In this document: piece after piece, positions 1 through 8,620 of the stretch
Numbering within the stretch: the first letter of the stretch is position 1
How the letters are laid out: each line of letters begins with the position of its first letter
NCBI GenBank assembly: GCA_019693395.1
Contig: JAAMXP010001090.1
Span: forward strand, 1 to 11,832
DNA length: 11,832 bases
Direction of reading: 5' to 3'
Source: Ettlia oleoabundans
Lineage: Eukaryota; Chlorophyta; Chlorophyceae; Chlamydomonadales
Notes under the pieces: generated by a model
The model's input: only the letters and a program-made list of their open reading frames with translations
The model's database searches: none
What the model was told of the DNA's origin: nothing
Made by a program: the position numbers and the translations under genes

Positions 1-354
1 GGTGGGTGGTGGGTGGGAGGGGGTTGGGGGTTTGTGAGGCAGTTGGTTCTGGGGTGTGAGTGTTGATAGTGTTGATGGGTGCCGGGTACGTTGGTGGTTG
101 AACCCACTTGCTTGCCTGCCAAACCTAGGACATGCTGCCATGATAGCCGGGCACTTTTTGGCACCTGGCAATCAACCAGCTGGATGTACTCAGTCAATCA
201 CGCATTCCACTGCTTTCAACTCACTCGCCAACCAACACCAACCATCAATTTATCCCATTTCCACCCTTTCAACTTACACACCCGTCTACCCTGTCCCCTA
301 CTTGATACATCACCACGCTTGGTGTGCCCCTGCGCCCCCTTCCACACGGTGCAG
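1..354 (+). other. 3' part of an intron of the formate-tetrahydrofolate ligase gene
   Basis: No coding sequence fits here. In this enzyme family the residues just before the first visible exon form a conserved glycine-rich segment (DLGxGGAL type), and nothing encoding it is present in any frame. The stretch ends in GGTGCAG immediately before the in-frame exon. It starts with a strongly G-rich tract like the beginning of the intron at 1038, so the 5' splice site may be at or just before the window edge. The last 100 bases or so are rich in C and T, as expected before an acceptor. Confidence 0.75.
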
Positions 355-2592
355 GACGCCATCCAGCCCACGCTGATGCAGACGCTGGAGGAGACGCCGG
401 TGCTGGTGCACGCGGGCCCCTTTGCAAACATCGCCACCGGCAACTCATCCATAGTGGCCGACCAGATTGCTCTCAAGCTGGCGGGCAAGGATGGATACGT
501 CGTCACAGAGGTGAGGTGGGGTGGTGCTGGTGGTCGTGTGTGCGCTGTCCAGGGTGACAGCTTGTGTGTGATGGAGGCGGTGATGGTTCTGGAAGAAGAA
601 GAGGCATGGTGGAAGTAGCCACGCACCGCCGCTGAGCTTGTTCAAAGCATGGGCTGCCCATCCGCCTTGGCAGCCTGCTGAGGATGACAGGTGTCCTGCT
701 GCACCACGTGTGTCTGCTGCAGGCGGGTTTCGGTGCTGACATTGGCGCCGAGAAATTCTGCAACATCAAGTGCCGCTACAGGTGGTGTGCCGTGCTCTGT
801 CCACCAAGCGCAGTGTGCGGCGGGGCATCTGGCTTGCACATGTCAGCAGTGTGGCCCAGCGGAACATGGCTGTGTTACTGTGAATGTAACAGCTGTGCCT
901 CACCTGCCCACCCCTGCTGCGCAGCGGCTTGTCCCCCGACTGCATGCTGATTGTGTCCACCGTGAGGGCCCTGAAGATGCACGGCGGCGGCCCCCCCGTG
1001 GTGGCGGGCAAGCCGCTGGACCACGCCTACAAGACAGGTGGGTGGGTGCAGGGCTGGGTGGGGCTGGGTGGGATGCACGGGTGAGGTGAGGATTTGGTAC
1101 CACATATATCCTGCTATCTGGTAGTTGAACCTTCCTGCTGCGGGGATTGGTGCGCTGATTTCTGCCGCCCCATACCAGAACTCCCATCCTCACCCCCAAA
1201 CACCCCCCTACCCGTGCCCTCCCCTCCCACCACCACCACCACTCGCAGAGAATCTTGAGCTCCTGCGTGCCGGCTGCTGCAACCTCGCCAAGCACATTGC
1301 CAACGCGCGGTCCTGGGGCGTGCCGGTGGTGGTGGCCATCAACCGCTTTGCCACAGACACCGAGGCTGAGCTGGAGGTGGTGCGGCAGGCGGCGCTGGAG
1401 GCGGGTGCGGATGATGCAGCTGTGGCGCAGCACCACGGGCAGGGGGGTGCAGGTGCGGTGCAGCTGGCAAAGGCGGTGATGGCGGCATGCCAGAAGCCGG
1501 CGCAGTTCAAGTTCACTTACCCCCTCGACATACCACTGAAGGTGCGTGGGAGGGGATGGTGTGGTGGGGGCGTTGGTGGTGGGCATGGCGGGTTGTTATG
1601 GTGAGCATAGACTAACATTGAGTGGAGGTATCAGCAAGGTGAAGGTGTAAGGGCGGCAAAGAGGCGAGGACTGGCTGTACAATGCGGGCAGCGTAGGGCA
1701 GGAGGGTGGGTTGGCTGGGTGAGCACAGCACAGCAGCCTGCAAGGCCCCATCTGTGGTCACTGCAGCCGCCACCATCACGATCAGCATGACTTCATGCCG
1801 TCGCTATGCATGCGTGCATGTGTCCACGTCAACCGCGGCTCCTCCTACCACACCCCCTTCTGTCTACCTCGCAGGACAAAATTGAGAGCATTGCGCGCAA
1901 CATCTACGGTGCGGGTGCGGTTGACTTCAGCCCGGAGGCGGAGGCGGCCCTGGAGACATACACGCGGCAGGGATTTGCGGGCCTGCCGGTCTGCATGGCC
2001 AAGACGCAGTACAGCTTCTCGTAGGACCCCACCCCCACATGCTCCTGCTTGCCTGTTTGGTCACCACTGTCCGCCTGCCCTGCCTGCCTGCCTTACTTCT
2101 TCTTGCCATTCAGCGGCTGTTGTGGCAGCTGCACTGCGCGCTAAGCCGGGGCGGCAGCTTTGATGAGAGTTAACAGCGACATGATGCATCGCGGCTTGTT
2201 TGTCCCTCTTGCGCCCGAAGATGGCAGCCCCCTTTTGTTGGCCCTTGGTCCACCAAGCCCTGCTCCTTCTCTGCTCTGACCCGCCTCTGCCCACCGGCCT
2301 GCGACCTTCTGGTGTTCTTAATCTGGTCTTGGCCACATTCTGGAGGGAGAGGACAAGCGGAACAACTTGAGATTCTTTCCCACCGCCCTTGTTGTGCAGC
2401 AACGACCCTGCTGCCAAGGGCGCCCCCAGCGGCTTCACCTTCAAGGTGCGGGAGCTGCGGGTGGCGGCCGGAGCGGGCTGGCTCATTGCGGTATGCGGCG
2501 ACATGATGATGATCCCAGGGCTGCCCACACGCCCCGCATTTTTTGAGATTGACATTGACCCAGACACAGGCAAGGTGCTGGGCCTGTCATGA
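355..2592 (+). CDS. FTHFS: Formate-tetrahydrofolate ligase (10-formyl-THF synthetase), C-terminal half, 5' partial, six exons
   Basis: The enzyme makes 10-formyl-tetrahydrofolate from formate, THF and ATP in one-carbon metabolism. Exons are 355-510, 723-781, 925-1037, 1249-1541, 1875-2020 and 2400-2592, totalling 319 residues plus TGA. Every junction is GT-AG and keeps frame. Family hallmarks occur in order: [47 protein letters not shown], the [11 protein letters not shown] segment, [19 protein letters not shown], and the terminal [17 protein letters not shown] block ending GLS as in plant enzymes. These enzymes are about 630 residues long, so half is visible. The N-terminal P-loop part must lie upstream of the window. 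No break or frameshift is seen. The donor at 2020/2021 (TCTC|GTAGGA) is weak, but skipping it gives an immediate stop, and the spliced frame restores the conserved YSFSNDP. Whether the product is cytosolic or organellar cannot be told without the N-terminus. Confidence 0.96.
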
Positions 2593-2731
2593 AGCTGAGG
2601 CTCAACACAAACAAACTGCTGGCACTATCATTGTTTGGTACTGCACACCAGCCGTGAAGGAGGAATGTCCTCAGCTTGAGTTTGTCAAACTGATGATGGA
2701 GATGATGTTGCTCTTGTGCTGCAACTTAACT

Positions 2732-2736
2732 TTACA
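2732..2736 (-). terminator. Candidate polyadenylation signal TGTAA for the TPR gene
   Basis: TTACA on the + strand reads TGTAA on the - strand, about 280 nt past the TPR stop codon. I find no closer copy on this strand between 2737 and 3015. If it is used, the TPR 3' UTR runs past at least the later ligase signals and overlaps the ligase 3' UTR. Confidence 0.4.
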
Positions 2737-2758
2737 TTTAGTTTTGAGAAGATTTGTA

Positions 2759-2763
2759 TGTAA
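2759..2763 (+). terminator. Candidate polyadenylation signal TGTAA for the ligase gene
   Basis: TGTAA is the usual poly(A) signal in Chlamydomonas-type green algae. This copy is about 167 nt past the stop codon. Two later copies at 2910-2914 and 2927-2931 are equally good by sequence, so the exact one in use is undecided. Confidence 0.5.
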
Positions 2764-3015
2764 GAGCAGTGCGATACCGTTAAAACAGTGTCGGTGCCCA
2801 TCTGGGCAGAAGCAACGCAACACACACGCGAGCGCAGCAAAAAACGACAAACACAAGCACTCAACGAAACAAACACTAACAAATGAGCGGCAAGCTAATA
2901 AACATGAGCTGTAATAGTTGACCTAGTGTAAACTAGATGTGTGGGGGACTGCATTTTGGGTTGGCAGTTCTGCTCGCAAATCACGCTTGACTACCTCGGA
3001 AATACCCGTAAGCTG

Positions 3016-6000
3016 TCACTCCTTCTCTGCATCCAGCGCCCTCTGGTAGTCACCCACCGCACGCTCGTACTGACCCAGAGCATCAAAGCAGGCAGCACGG
3101 TTGTAGTAGGCCAGTGAGTTGGAGGGGTCCAGGGCTAGGCAGGCAGAGAAGTCGGCCACCGCCGCCGCAAATTCACCGCGCTTGTCATTGCTGATGCCGC
3201 GATTGAAGAAGGCGTGCACATTGCAGGGATCAAGCTGCAACCCAGGGCAGAGTAAGCGAACGTTGAATCTATCAGAGCAGAGGCACGACACGCAAACCAA
3301 CCGGGCTCGCCGATCCCAGAAAACTGCCAGCAAACAGGCGGCAATGTTTCTGTCCCCTGACCTCCCATTCCCTGCATGTGCCTACAGCGCAGCTGATCTT
3401 CTGCACACCACCCACACACCCTATCCACCACTGTTTCCAGCAGCCAGCTCACTTTGATTGCGTCCGAGTAGTCAGCCACCGCCTCGGCATAGCGCCCCAG
3501 AGAGGCATGGCAGTAGGCACGGCTGTTGTAGTTGCGCACGGTGGCCTGTCCCAGCGCTATGAGCCGCCCATAGTCCTCCGCCGCAGCCGCATAGCTGCCC
3601 ACCTTCCTTAGGCAGAAGCTGCAGCAGACAAAGCCGGCGATGTCAGCGCCACGACACTATACGGTCTGGCGACAGCGATGCAGTTGCGTGGGCGCAGCGA
3701 CCCCACCACCTCACCCTCTAGCTTGCAGCGCCGCCTCATCGTCCGCCTGCATCTGCAGCAGCCTGCTCAGCACCTTGACGGACTGCTGGTGCTGCCCGCA
3801 AGCGCGGAGGGCCAGTCCTAAGCTACGCAGGTAGGCTGTGTTGGCGGGGTCCAGATCACACGCCCTGCACACACTCACACTCACGTTCGTGTGTGCAGCC
3901 TATCAGCAGTGTCAGCAGATGTAGAACGAGCCACCACGTGGCATCACGCCAGCCAGCACGTCAACCAGTATGAAGGCAAGCATAGTAAAAAGGATGCCAA
4001 TCAATGGGGGCTTGCTGGACTGTAACTAGGATGGTCAGCTGTTGCCAACTGTGTGCTGCAAAACCAAAGGAAATCCACGGCGGTAGGCAGGTCAGTGCAA
4101 TGATGCAAGGGCAGCCCTAGAGGTGCTGTGCCGCTGTGCAGCCACCCTCAGCCCAGCCCCACGGCCACGTCACCTCTGGAGGTCCGCCAGTGCTGCTGGC
4201 ACCTCCCCCAGCCGCTCCAGCACCTCGCCCCTCGCATGCCAGGCCGCCACCGCGCCATTGTCCAGCCTCAGTGCCTCATCCAGGTCTGCTCGAGCCTCTT
4301 GCAAGCGGCCCAGCCGCAGCCAGACCATGCCGCGGTTCTGCAGGGCAGGCGCGTTGTGGGGATCCAGCCGCAGTACGGTGCTGTAGTCTGCTGCTGCCGC
4401 ATCGTACTGCCGCTGCCGCTCCAGTGCCACCGCCCGGTTGTAGTAGGCCTTGGTGTGGCCGGGGTTGAACTGCAGAGGAGGAAGGGGTGAAGGGCATGGG
4501 ACTGGAAAAGAAAGTGGTGTCTAGCCTGGTGGTCAGATGGCCACTTTGTGGCTGAATGATCACTAAACATGTAGAGATGTTGGTAATCACACACGGGATG
4601 CAGCTGTCCCTGCTTCAACAGTCCAGCCCCATGCAGCGCCGCATACGTTGTGCTAATCACCTGTATCGCTTGTGTGTAGTCTGCAATTGCAGCATCGTAA
4701 CGCTCCATCTTGCGGTACGAAAACCCACGGTTCTGCACCCAGTCAGTCAGCCAGGAGAAGCAATGTCAGGCAGGAAGGGGGATAACAGCGAGGGCGGATA
4801 TCTGGGACAGTGATGAGCACTTCATGCCAGAGCTTCATGCATGCATAGGTTGCAGGTTGGCCACATCGACACAGGCAAGGCGGCACCCAGGCCCCCCCTT
4901 GACTGACGTGGTAGAAGTCTGCATTGCACGGCTCCAAGGCAATGGCGGCGGAGAAGGCGGCCACGGCGGCGGAGTACTGCCCCAGCCTGTCCCGCACAAT
5001 GCCAGCATTGTACTGCGCATAGCTACTGCCCGGCTCCAAGGCCAGCGCAGCCTCGTAGTCGTCCAACGCCTGCTCGTACTGCCCCAGCTGCAGTGACAGC
5101 AAGACGCAGCAGGGGCAGACGGGCACACAGGTGGGCGAGCAAGCAGACGGGCGGGCAGACATATAGAGCACTAGGTACACAGGCAGATTTCTGCTGTCAC
5201 AAACATAGGGAGCACATTGCTGTCAGCACTTCAAGCAACCTGCATATAGAGAAACAGGGAAACTAAACAAACAGAAACACCCCACAACACGCACTCTCAA
5301 TGTCCCCTGTTCTTCCTCTGCACCACCCCACCTTGTCCAGCGAGAAGGCACGGTTGAAGAGGCACTTGAAATGGGAGGGGTTTAGCGCCAAAGCTGCACT
5401 GTACTCTCGAACCGCCCCCGCAAAATCGCCGCGCTTGCGCATAGCATACCCCTGTGCATGATGCTCATCCGCACTCAACTGGCCTGCCTGCTGTTGTTGC
5501 CGCTGCCCAGCCTGCTGCATCAGACCACGCAAATGCGTTGGGGCGCCACCAGTCGGGCTGCTGCTGCCTCTGCTGCCGCCAGTTCTACGCAGTGGGGAGG
5601 CTACTTCAAGAGGTACTGAGGCTGTGCCTGCATCCTGCAGGCTCATGCTGGCCACCCGAGTGTGCACAGCTGGCAGGCAGCTGGTGGGATCATCCCCACT
5701 TGTTGGTCCTCTAGGCGCTGCTGTGCTCCCGCCAGCGTGCTGCTGCCCTCGCTGCGTGGCATCCACCCCGATTGCCACCTGCCGCCAGCCAGCTGGCCCA
5801 GGCTGCTGCTGCTGCTGCTGTTGTGGTCGCTGCTGGTTGTGGCTGTGCACCCCAACCACTGACGCTTCATCTGCTGCTGCTGCTGCTGTTCCAGGCTTGA
5901 GCACAGCCGCTATGCTGAAGTGCGACATGGCCGGTGCCTCAGCGTGTGACGACTTCCTACCCGGCACCCGCCCACCATTGGTGCTGCCTGGAGCGCTGCT

Positions 6001-6933
6001 GCCTACCCCCTTTAAGCCAGCATCGGTCGGCAGAGAGCAGGTGCTAGCAGCTGGGGAGCCATGCAGGCTGCCCAGGCTGCCCACCGACTTGCCTCCGGGC
6101 GTGCTGGCTGGCGGCCGTTGCCACCGACGCTCCTGCATCGTTGCATCTGCTGCCAACGCCTTTTCATAATCGGCTGCAGGCAGGTGTGGGGGTCCGGACA
6201 ACATTGGTGGGCACAGAGCTGAAGATTATCTTGGGCTGCAAACCAAGGACCAAGTGCCACAGTGTTGCAAAAGCAGGACGGCAGTAACATGGGCTGGCAA
6301 CCAGCACCCAGCTGCGCCAGCACCACTCTCACCGTTTGCGTCATCGAAGCGGCCCACGAGGTTGTTGCAGGCAGCACGTGAGTAGGCCGCCTTGGCGTGA
6401 TTTGGATCCAGGCGCAGCACCAGGCTGAAGTCCTCAATGGCCTGCTCCAGCCTGCCCAGCTTGTGGCACACGGCACCCCGCTGGTACGCCGCATCCACGT
6501 GCCTCGGCTCACTACGCAGCACAGCGCTGTAGTCCTGCACTGCCGCCTCCCAGTGTCCTGCAATGTAAGCAGAGACAGCATTAAGAGGGGTGCTATGATA
6601 TATTTGGGTGCCGGGTGGTGCAACAATATGAAACAGCAGGGTCTAGGCACCTGTTGCACGGCAAGGCAGCGGTCGCCACGGCCAGGGGCCTTTACCTTTG
6701 TTCACGTAGCTGCTGGCCCGGATCATCAGCGCGCGCACATTGTTAGGCTGTACCACCAACTTGCGGCTGCATGCCTCAATGAGACTGTCGTAGTCGGCAT
6801 TCTTGCGGTAGATGTACTGGCGGCGGGACGCAGGTGCTGCCGCCTCGCCGTCGCCCCTGCGCGCCAGCGTGCCGCTGTTCAGGTACTCAATGTCATCCGC
6901 TTGCGGCGCCAACTGCTGTGTGATCTTGGCCAT
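3016..6933 (-). CDS. Large tetratricopeptide-repeat (TPR) protein, nine exons, 795 residues, with Q/A-rich linker
   Basis: Exons in transcript order: 6933-6696, 6557-6333, 6173-5332, 5087-4908, 4732-4661, 4469-4174, 3864-3715, 3618-3453, 3234-3016 (stop TGA). All introns are GT...GCAG and the spliced frame is open throughout. The start is the ATG at 6933, the first in the open frame. Residues 34-169 hold about four TPR units, for example AAYQRGAVCHKLGRLEQAI. Residues 170-390 are low complexity (Ser, Gly, Pro, Gln) with an Ala run and a seven-Gln run. Residues 391-795 are twelve TPR units in exact 34-residue register, the last cut to 31; typical units begin AYYNRA or FYHNRG and end LxLDPxN. 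No signal peptide, membrane segment or catalytic domain is seen. TPR arrays form right-handed superhelices that bind peptides or other proteins, so a scaffold or co-chaperone role is the inference. I cannot name an orthologue. TTC6-like or cilium-associated TPR proteins are possibilities without specific evidence. Confidence 0.92.
5803..5823 (-). repeat. CAG microsatellite encoding poly-Gln
   Basis: Six CTG units plus TTG on the + strand read as seven Gln codons (six CAG, one CAA) in the linker of the TPR protein. They follow an NNQQRP-like context and precede PGPAGW. Confidence 0.95.
5871..5888 (-). repeat. Second CAG-type microsatellite, read as poly-Ala
   Basis: Six CTG units on the + strand. 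On the coding strand this is the same CAG repeat as at 5803-5823 but in another frame (GCA), giving a run of five Ala after GT and before DE. Confidence 0.95.
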
Positions 6934-7570
6934 TATGACGCACTAATGTGCCAGGGTAGGCCAAGCGCCTCTGCTGCTACTTCGCAGCTGTCGCAATGTG
7001 GCGGCAGCAGGGGGCAGGCCCCCCGCTGCTGTTCGCTATTTGACAGTCGTAGCGCTGATGGAGGTAAAAACTGACGGAAGAGGAAAGGGAAAACAAGCGA
7101 GCACTTTGGAACGCTTTCAACGCTTGGCTCTTTGTGTCAAAGATGCAGCTCAATAGCACCACAAACCGTTGACTGTCAGAAGCTTGAATTGCCAGGTTGT
7201 GATGCGGTACAGGGTACAACATCAGATGTCAAAATGCCACCAGTAGCCGTCAGATCAGCTGGGGCGCAGTTGCCATAACTGAAGCGGCCTCGGCGGTTGA
7301 TCTGATACCGCTTCTTACCGAAAACTTGGAGCTGAGGGATCGTCCAACCCCCAGCCCCAGGTGATGGTAGCAGTGACCTTGCCGCCAAACGGTTGGGACC
7401 TGCGCTTTCTATTGCGTCATAGACTTGCAGCGATTGGTGCATTTGTTTCATGATTGACCTGCTTTCCAGCCAAAAGAACGATCCATGCAGACTGCATGGA
7501 TAACCAGGCCGCTCAGTGCCATTTAGCGGGGGGTCCATAGAGGGTTCGCTGATGTTGGAGCACCGCCCAG
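6934..7570. promoter_or_regulatory. Divergent intergenic region between TPR gene and small + strand gene
   Basis: This lies upstream of the TPR start codon (reading leftwards) and upstream of the exon at 7571 (reading rightwards), so promoters and 5' UTRs for both are expected here. I see no clear TATA box near 6934. A short ATG followed by a donor-like GGTAAAAA lies at about 7055-7067 and could be a first mini-exon of the small gene; that is weak. The region also holds the palindrome at 7481-7501. The long reverse-strand frame covering 7176-7619 is not supported as a gene. Confidence 0.45.
7481..7501. repeat. Perfect palindrome, 10-bp arms with a single-base centre
   Basis: The left arm ATCCATGCAG and the right arm CTGCATGGAT are exact reverse complements around one A. 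Such a site could be a dimeric transcription-factor target or a cruciform/hairpin. It contains CATGCA (RY-type) cores. Function is inferred only. Confidence 0.85.
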
Positions 7571-8043
7571 TCAGCCCATGGCGCCAATGCTGGCGCCAAT
7601 GCACCAGTGCCATGGACACGCTGGCCCCCCTATGAAAGCGCAGTGGCGGTTGCGAAGCTGCCTCTAACCACAGTGCGGGCAGGCAAGGTGCAGCGGCGGC
7701 AGAAGGGGCGCAGTGACAGCGACCGGGTTGTCAAGCCGCTGTACCCTGGGCGAAAGCACAAGCGCGAGCGTCCTGTTCTGACCGAGCACCAGGCGGCAGA
7801 CTGCAGCGACAACTTCCAGCCACTGGCTAAGAAGGGCAAAGCCGTGCGGAAGGTGGGCAGCATTTTGATGCCCGTTGCTTCGCACCTATCAGCATGGATG
7901 ATTGCGCTGCGCTGCGATCTCTTGACGCCCCAGCACGATGCTTCCTGCAGGTGCGCGGCCCAACTGTGCCCGGAAATTTGGACGGCACCGTCATTCGCAA
8001 CAATGCCCCGCACCACCGGCGGCAGAAGTCCAAGGCTAGGTAG
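7571..8043 (+). CDS. Probable small basic protein of unknown function; start unresolved
   Basis: I do not recognise this protein. Two exons fit well: the first ends at 7852 (GCGGAAG|GTGGGC) and the second is 7951-8043, after CTTCCTGCAG. The 98-nt intron is phase 0, and the second exon ends with TAG just after a basic tail (HHRRQKSKAR). The upstream frame is open from a stop at 7550 but has no ATG before the donor, so either an upstream exon supplies the start (an acceptor at 7570, CGCCCAG|TCA, is in phase) or the start uses another splice. The visible protein is rich in Lys and Arg (for example YPGRKHKRER), suggesting nucleic-acid or nuclear association, but that is inference. Codon choice (AAG, CTG, CAG, GGC) matches the neighbouring genes. 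No membrane segment. The left arm of a 32-bp inverted repeat lies inside exon 1. It may be a chance frame, but the coherent intron and ending argue for a gene. Confidence 0.45.
7579..7602. repeat. Tandem duplication of a 12-bp unit
   Basis: The unit TGGCGCCAATGC occurs twice in a row without mismatch. It abuts and overlaps the left arm of the inverted repeat at 7601-7632. The right-arm flank near 8552-8562 has only a shortened version, so the duplication or a deletion happened after the arms arose. Confidence 0.9.
7601..7632 (+). repeat. Left arm of an exact 32-bp inverted repeat
   Basis: This begins GCACCAGTGCCATGGACACG and ends CTGGCCCCCCTA. Its exact reverse complement is at 8520-8551. 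The outward flanks remain loosely alike (CCATGGC...AAT on both sides), which suggests the original homology was longer. Confidence 0.95.
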
Positions 8044-8377
8044 GGGGAGCGTGTCGGAGGATGGCGGCAGCGTTCGGCAGCATTCCTGCAGCAACAACTT
8101 TGCTTCCCAAAGCAGGACAGGGCGCAGCAGCGGCTGTGTGAAAGAAAGCTGTGTGTCCTGGTGCTATGGACTATGTATCCGCTTGACATGAACCACATTA
8201 TATAAGCTAATAGCACTTAGAAAACGATCGAAGATTAACTGGTGAGCTATTCGTCGTTCAGGTGCCATACCCGCTATCCTTGCCTCAATAGTAGCCCGGC
8301 GGATCGTTTGCGTTGCGCCAAGGGTGTTTTATTGCTCTATTAGCACGAATAGGAATGAACGAACCGCCCGCGTAGCT

Positions 8378-8382
8378 TGTAA
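8378..8382 (+). terminator. Candidate polyadenylation signal TGTAA for the small gene
   Basis: First TGTAA seen after the TAG at 8041-8043, about 335 nt downstream. Its use depends on the small gene being real. Confidence 0.3.
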
Positions 8383-8519
8383 ACAGCATTCTAAACACCG
8401 TGGGTCAAAACGCTCGAGGGTTGGGTCCTCGGATATCTAAATTCACGCTGATAGACATATGAAGATAGATTGAGAGGGCGGGTTCGGCATGAGATTGCCT
8501 CCTACCGGCCCCACCGGCT

Positions 8520-8551
8520 TAGGGGGGCCAGCGTGTCCATGGCACTGGTGC
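8520..8551 (-). repeat. Right arm of the exact 32-bp inverted repeat
   Basis: Reverse complement of 7601-7632, with no mismatch. It sits about 70 nt upstream of the chosen methyltransferase start codon, so it would be in that gene's 5' UTR or promoter. It contains an ATG (8539) opening a 12-codon upstream frame, MALVLLPWLLEC, which stops at 8575-8577. Confidence 0.95.
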
Positions 8552-8620
8552 TATTGCCATGGTTGCTTGAGTGCTAGGCGGCCCGCTCCTGTCTGTTGCT
8601 CTATGCGGGACCTTCAGATC

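Larger units (their letters stand above)
2593..3015. other. Convergent intergenic region / overlapping 3' UTRs
   Basis: This stretch lies between the stop of the ligase (+) and the stop of the TPR gene (-). It is AT-richer than its surroundings and I see no convincing gene. It holds three TGTAA motifs on the + strand (2759-2763, 2910-2914, 2927-2931) and one on the - strand (complement of 2732-2736), so it probably carries both transcripts' 3' ends. Confidence 0.7.
8044..8620 (+). promoter_or_regulatory. Intergenic region: 3' end of the small gene and promoter/5' UTR of the methyltransferase gene
   Basis: No supported gene lies here. A TATA-like TATATAAG is at 8199-8206, a TGTAA poly(A)-type motif is at 8378-8382, and the right inverted-repeat arm is at 8520-8551. 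The part 8190-8480 is AT-richer than the flanks. In-frame upstream ATGs for the methyltransferase exist at 8489 and 8603 after an in-frame TGA at 8471. Confidence 0.5.

Noticed and set aside
79..618. 179-residue + strand open frame
   Set aside because: Only residues encoded by 355-510 match the ligase; the rest is flanking intron that happens to be open.
871..890. Inverted repeat TGTTAC/GTAACA in a ligase intron
   Set aside because: Six-base arms are expected by chance in nearly 12 kb.
4123..4490. Several overlapping + strand frames
   Set aside because: Antisense shadows of TPR exon 6, whose TPR units are unmistakable.
5624..6169. 181-residue + strand open frame
   Set aside because: Antisense shadow of TPR exon 3; its Cys/Leu-rich runs are the complement of the CAG tracts.
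7176..7619. 147-residue open frame on the - strand, beginning MSMALVHW
   Set aside because: No recognisable domain, it crosses the palindrome and the inverted-repeat arm, it overlaps the better-supported + strand exon, and long stop-free frames are common by chance in GC-rich DNA. It stays possible as an element-borne frame, but I cannot support it.
8199..8206. TATATAAG as a promoter TATA box of the methyltransferase
   Set aside because: It is about 420 nt from the start codon and isolated; without a mapped transcription start it cannot be called a promoter element.
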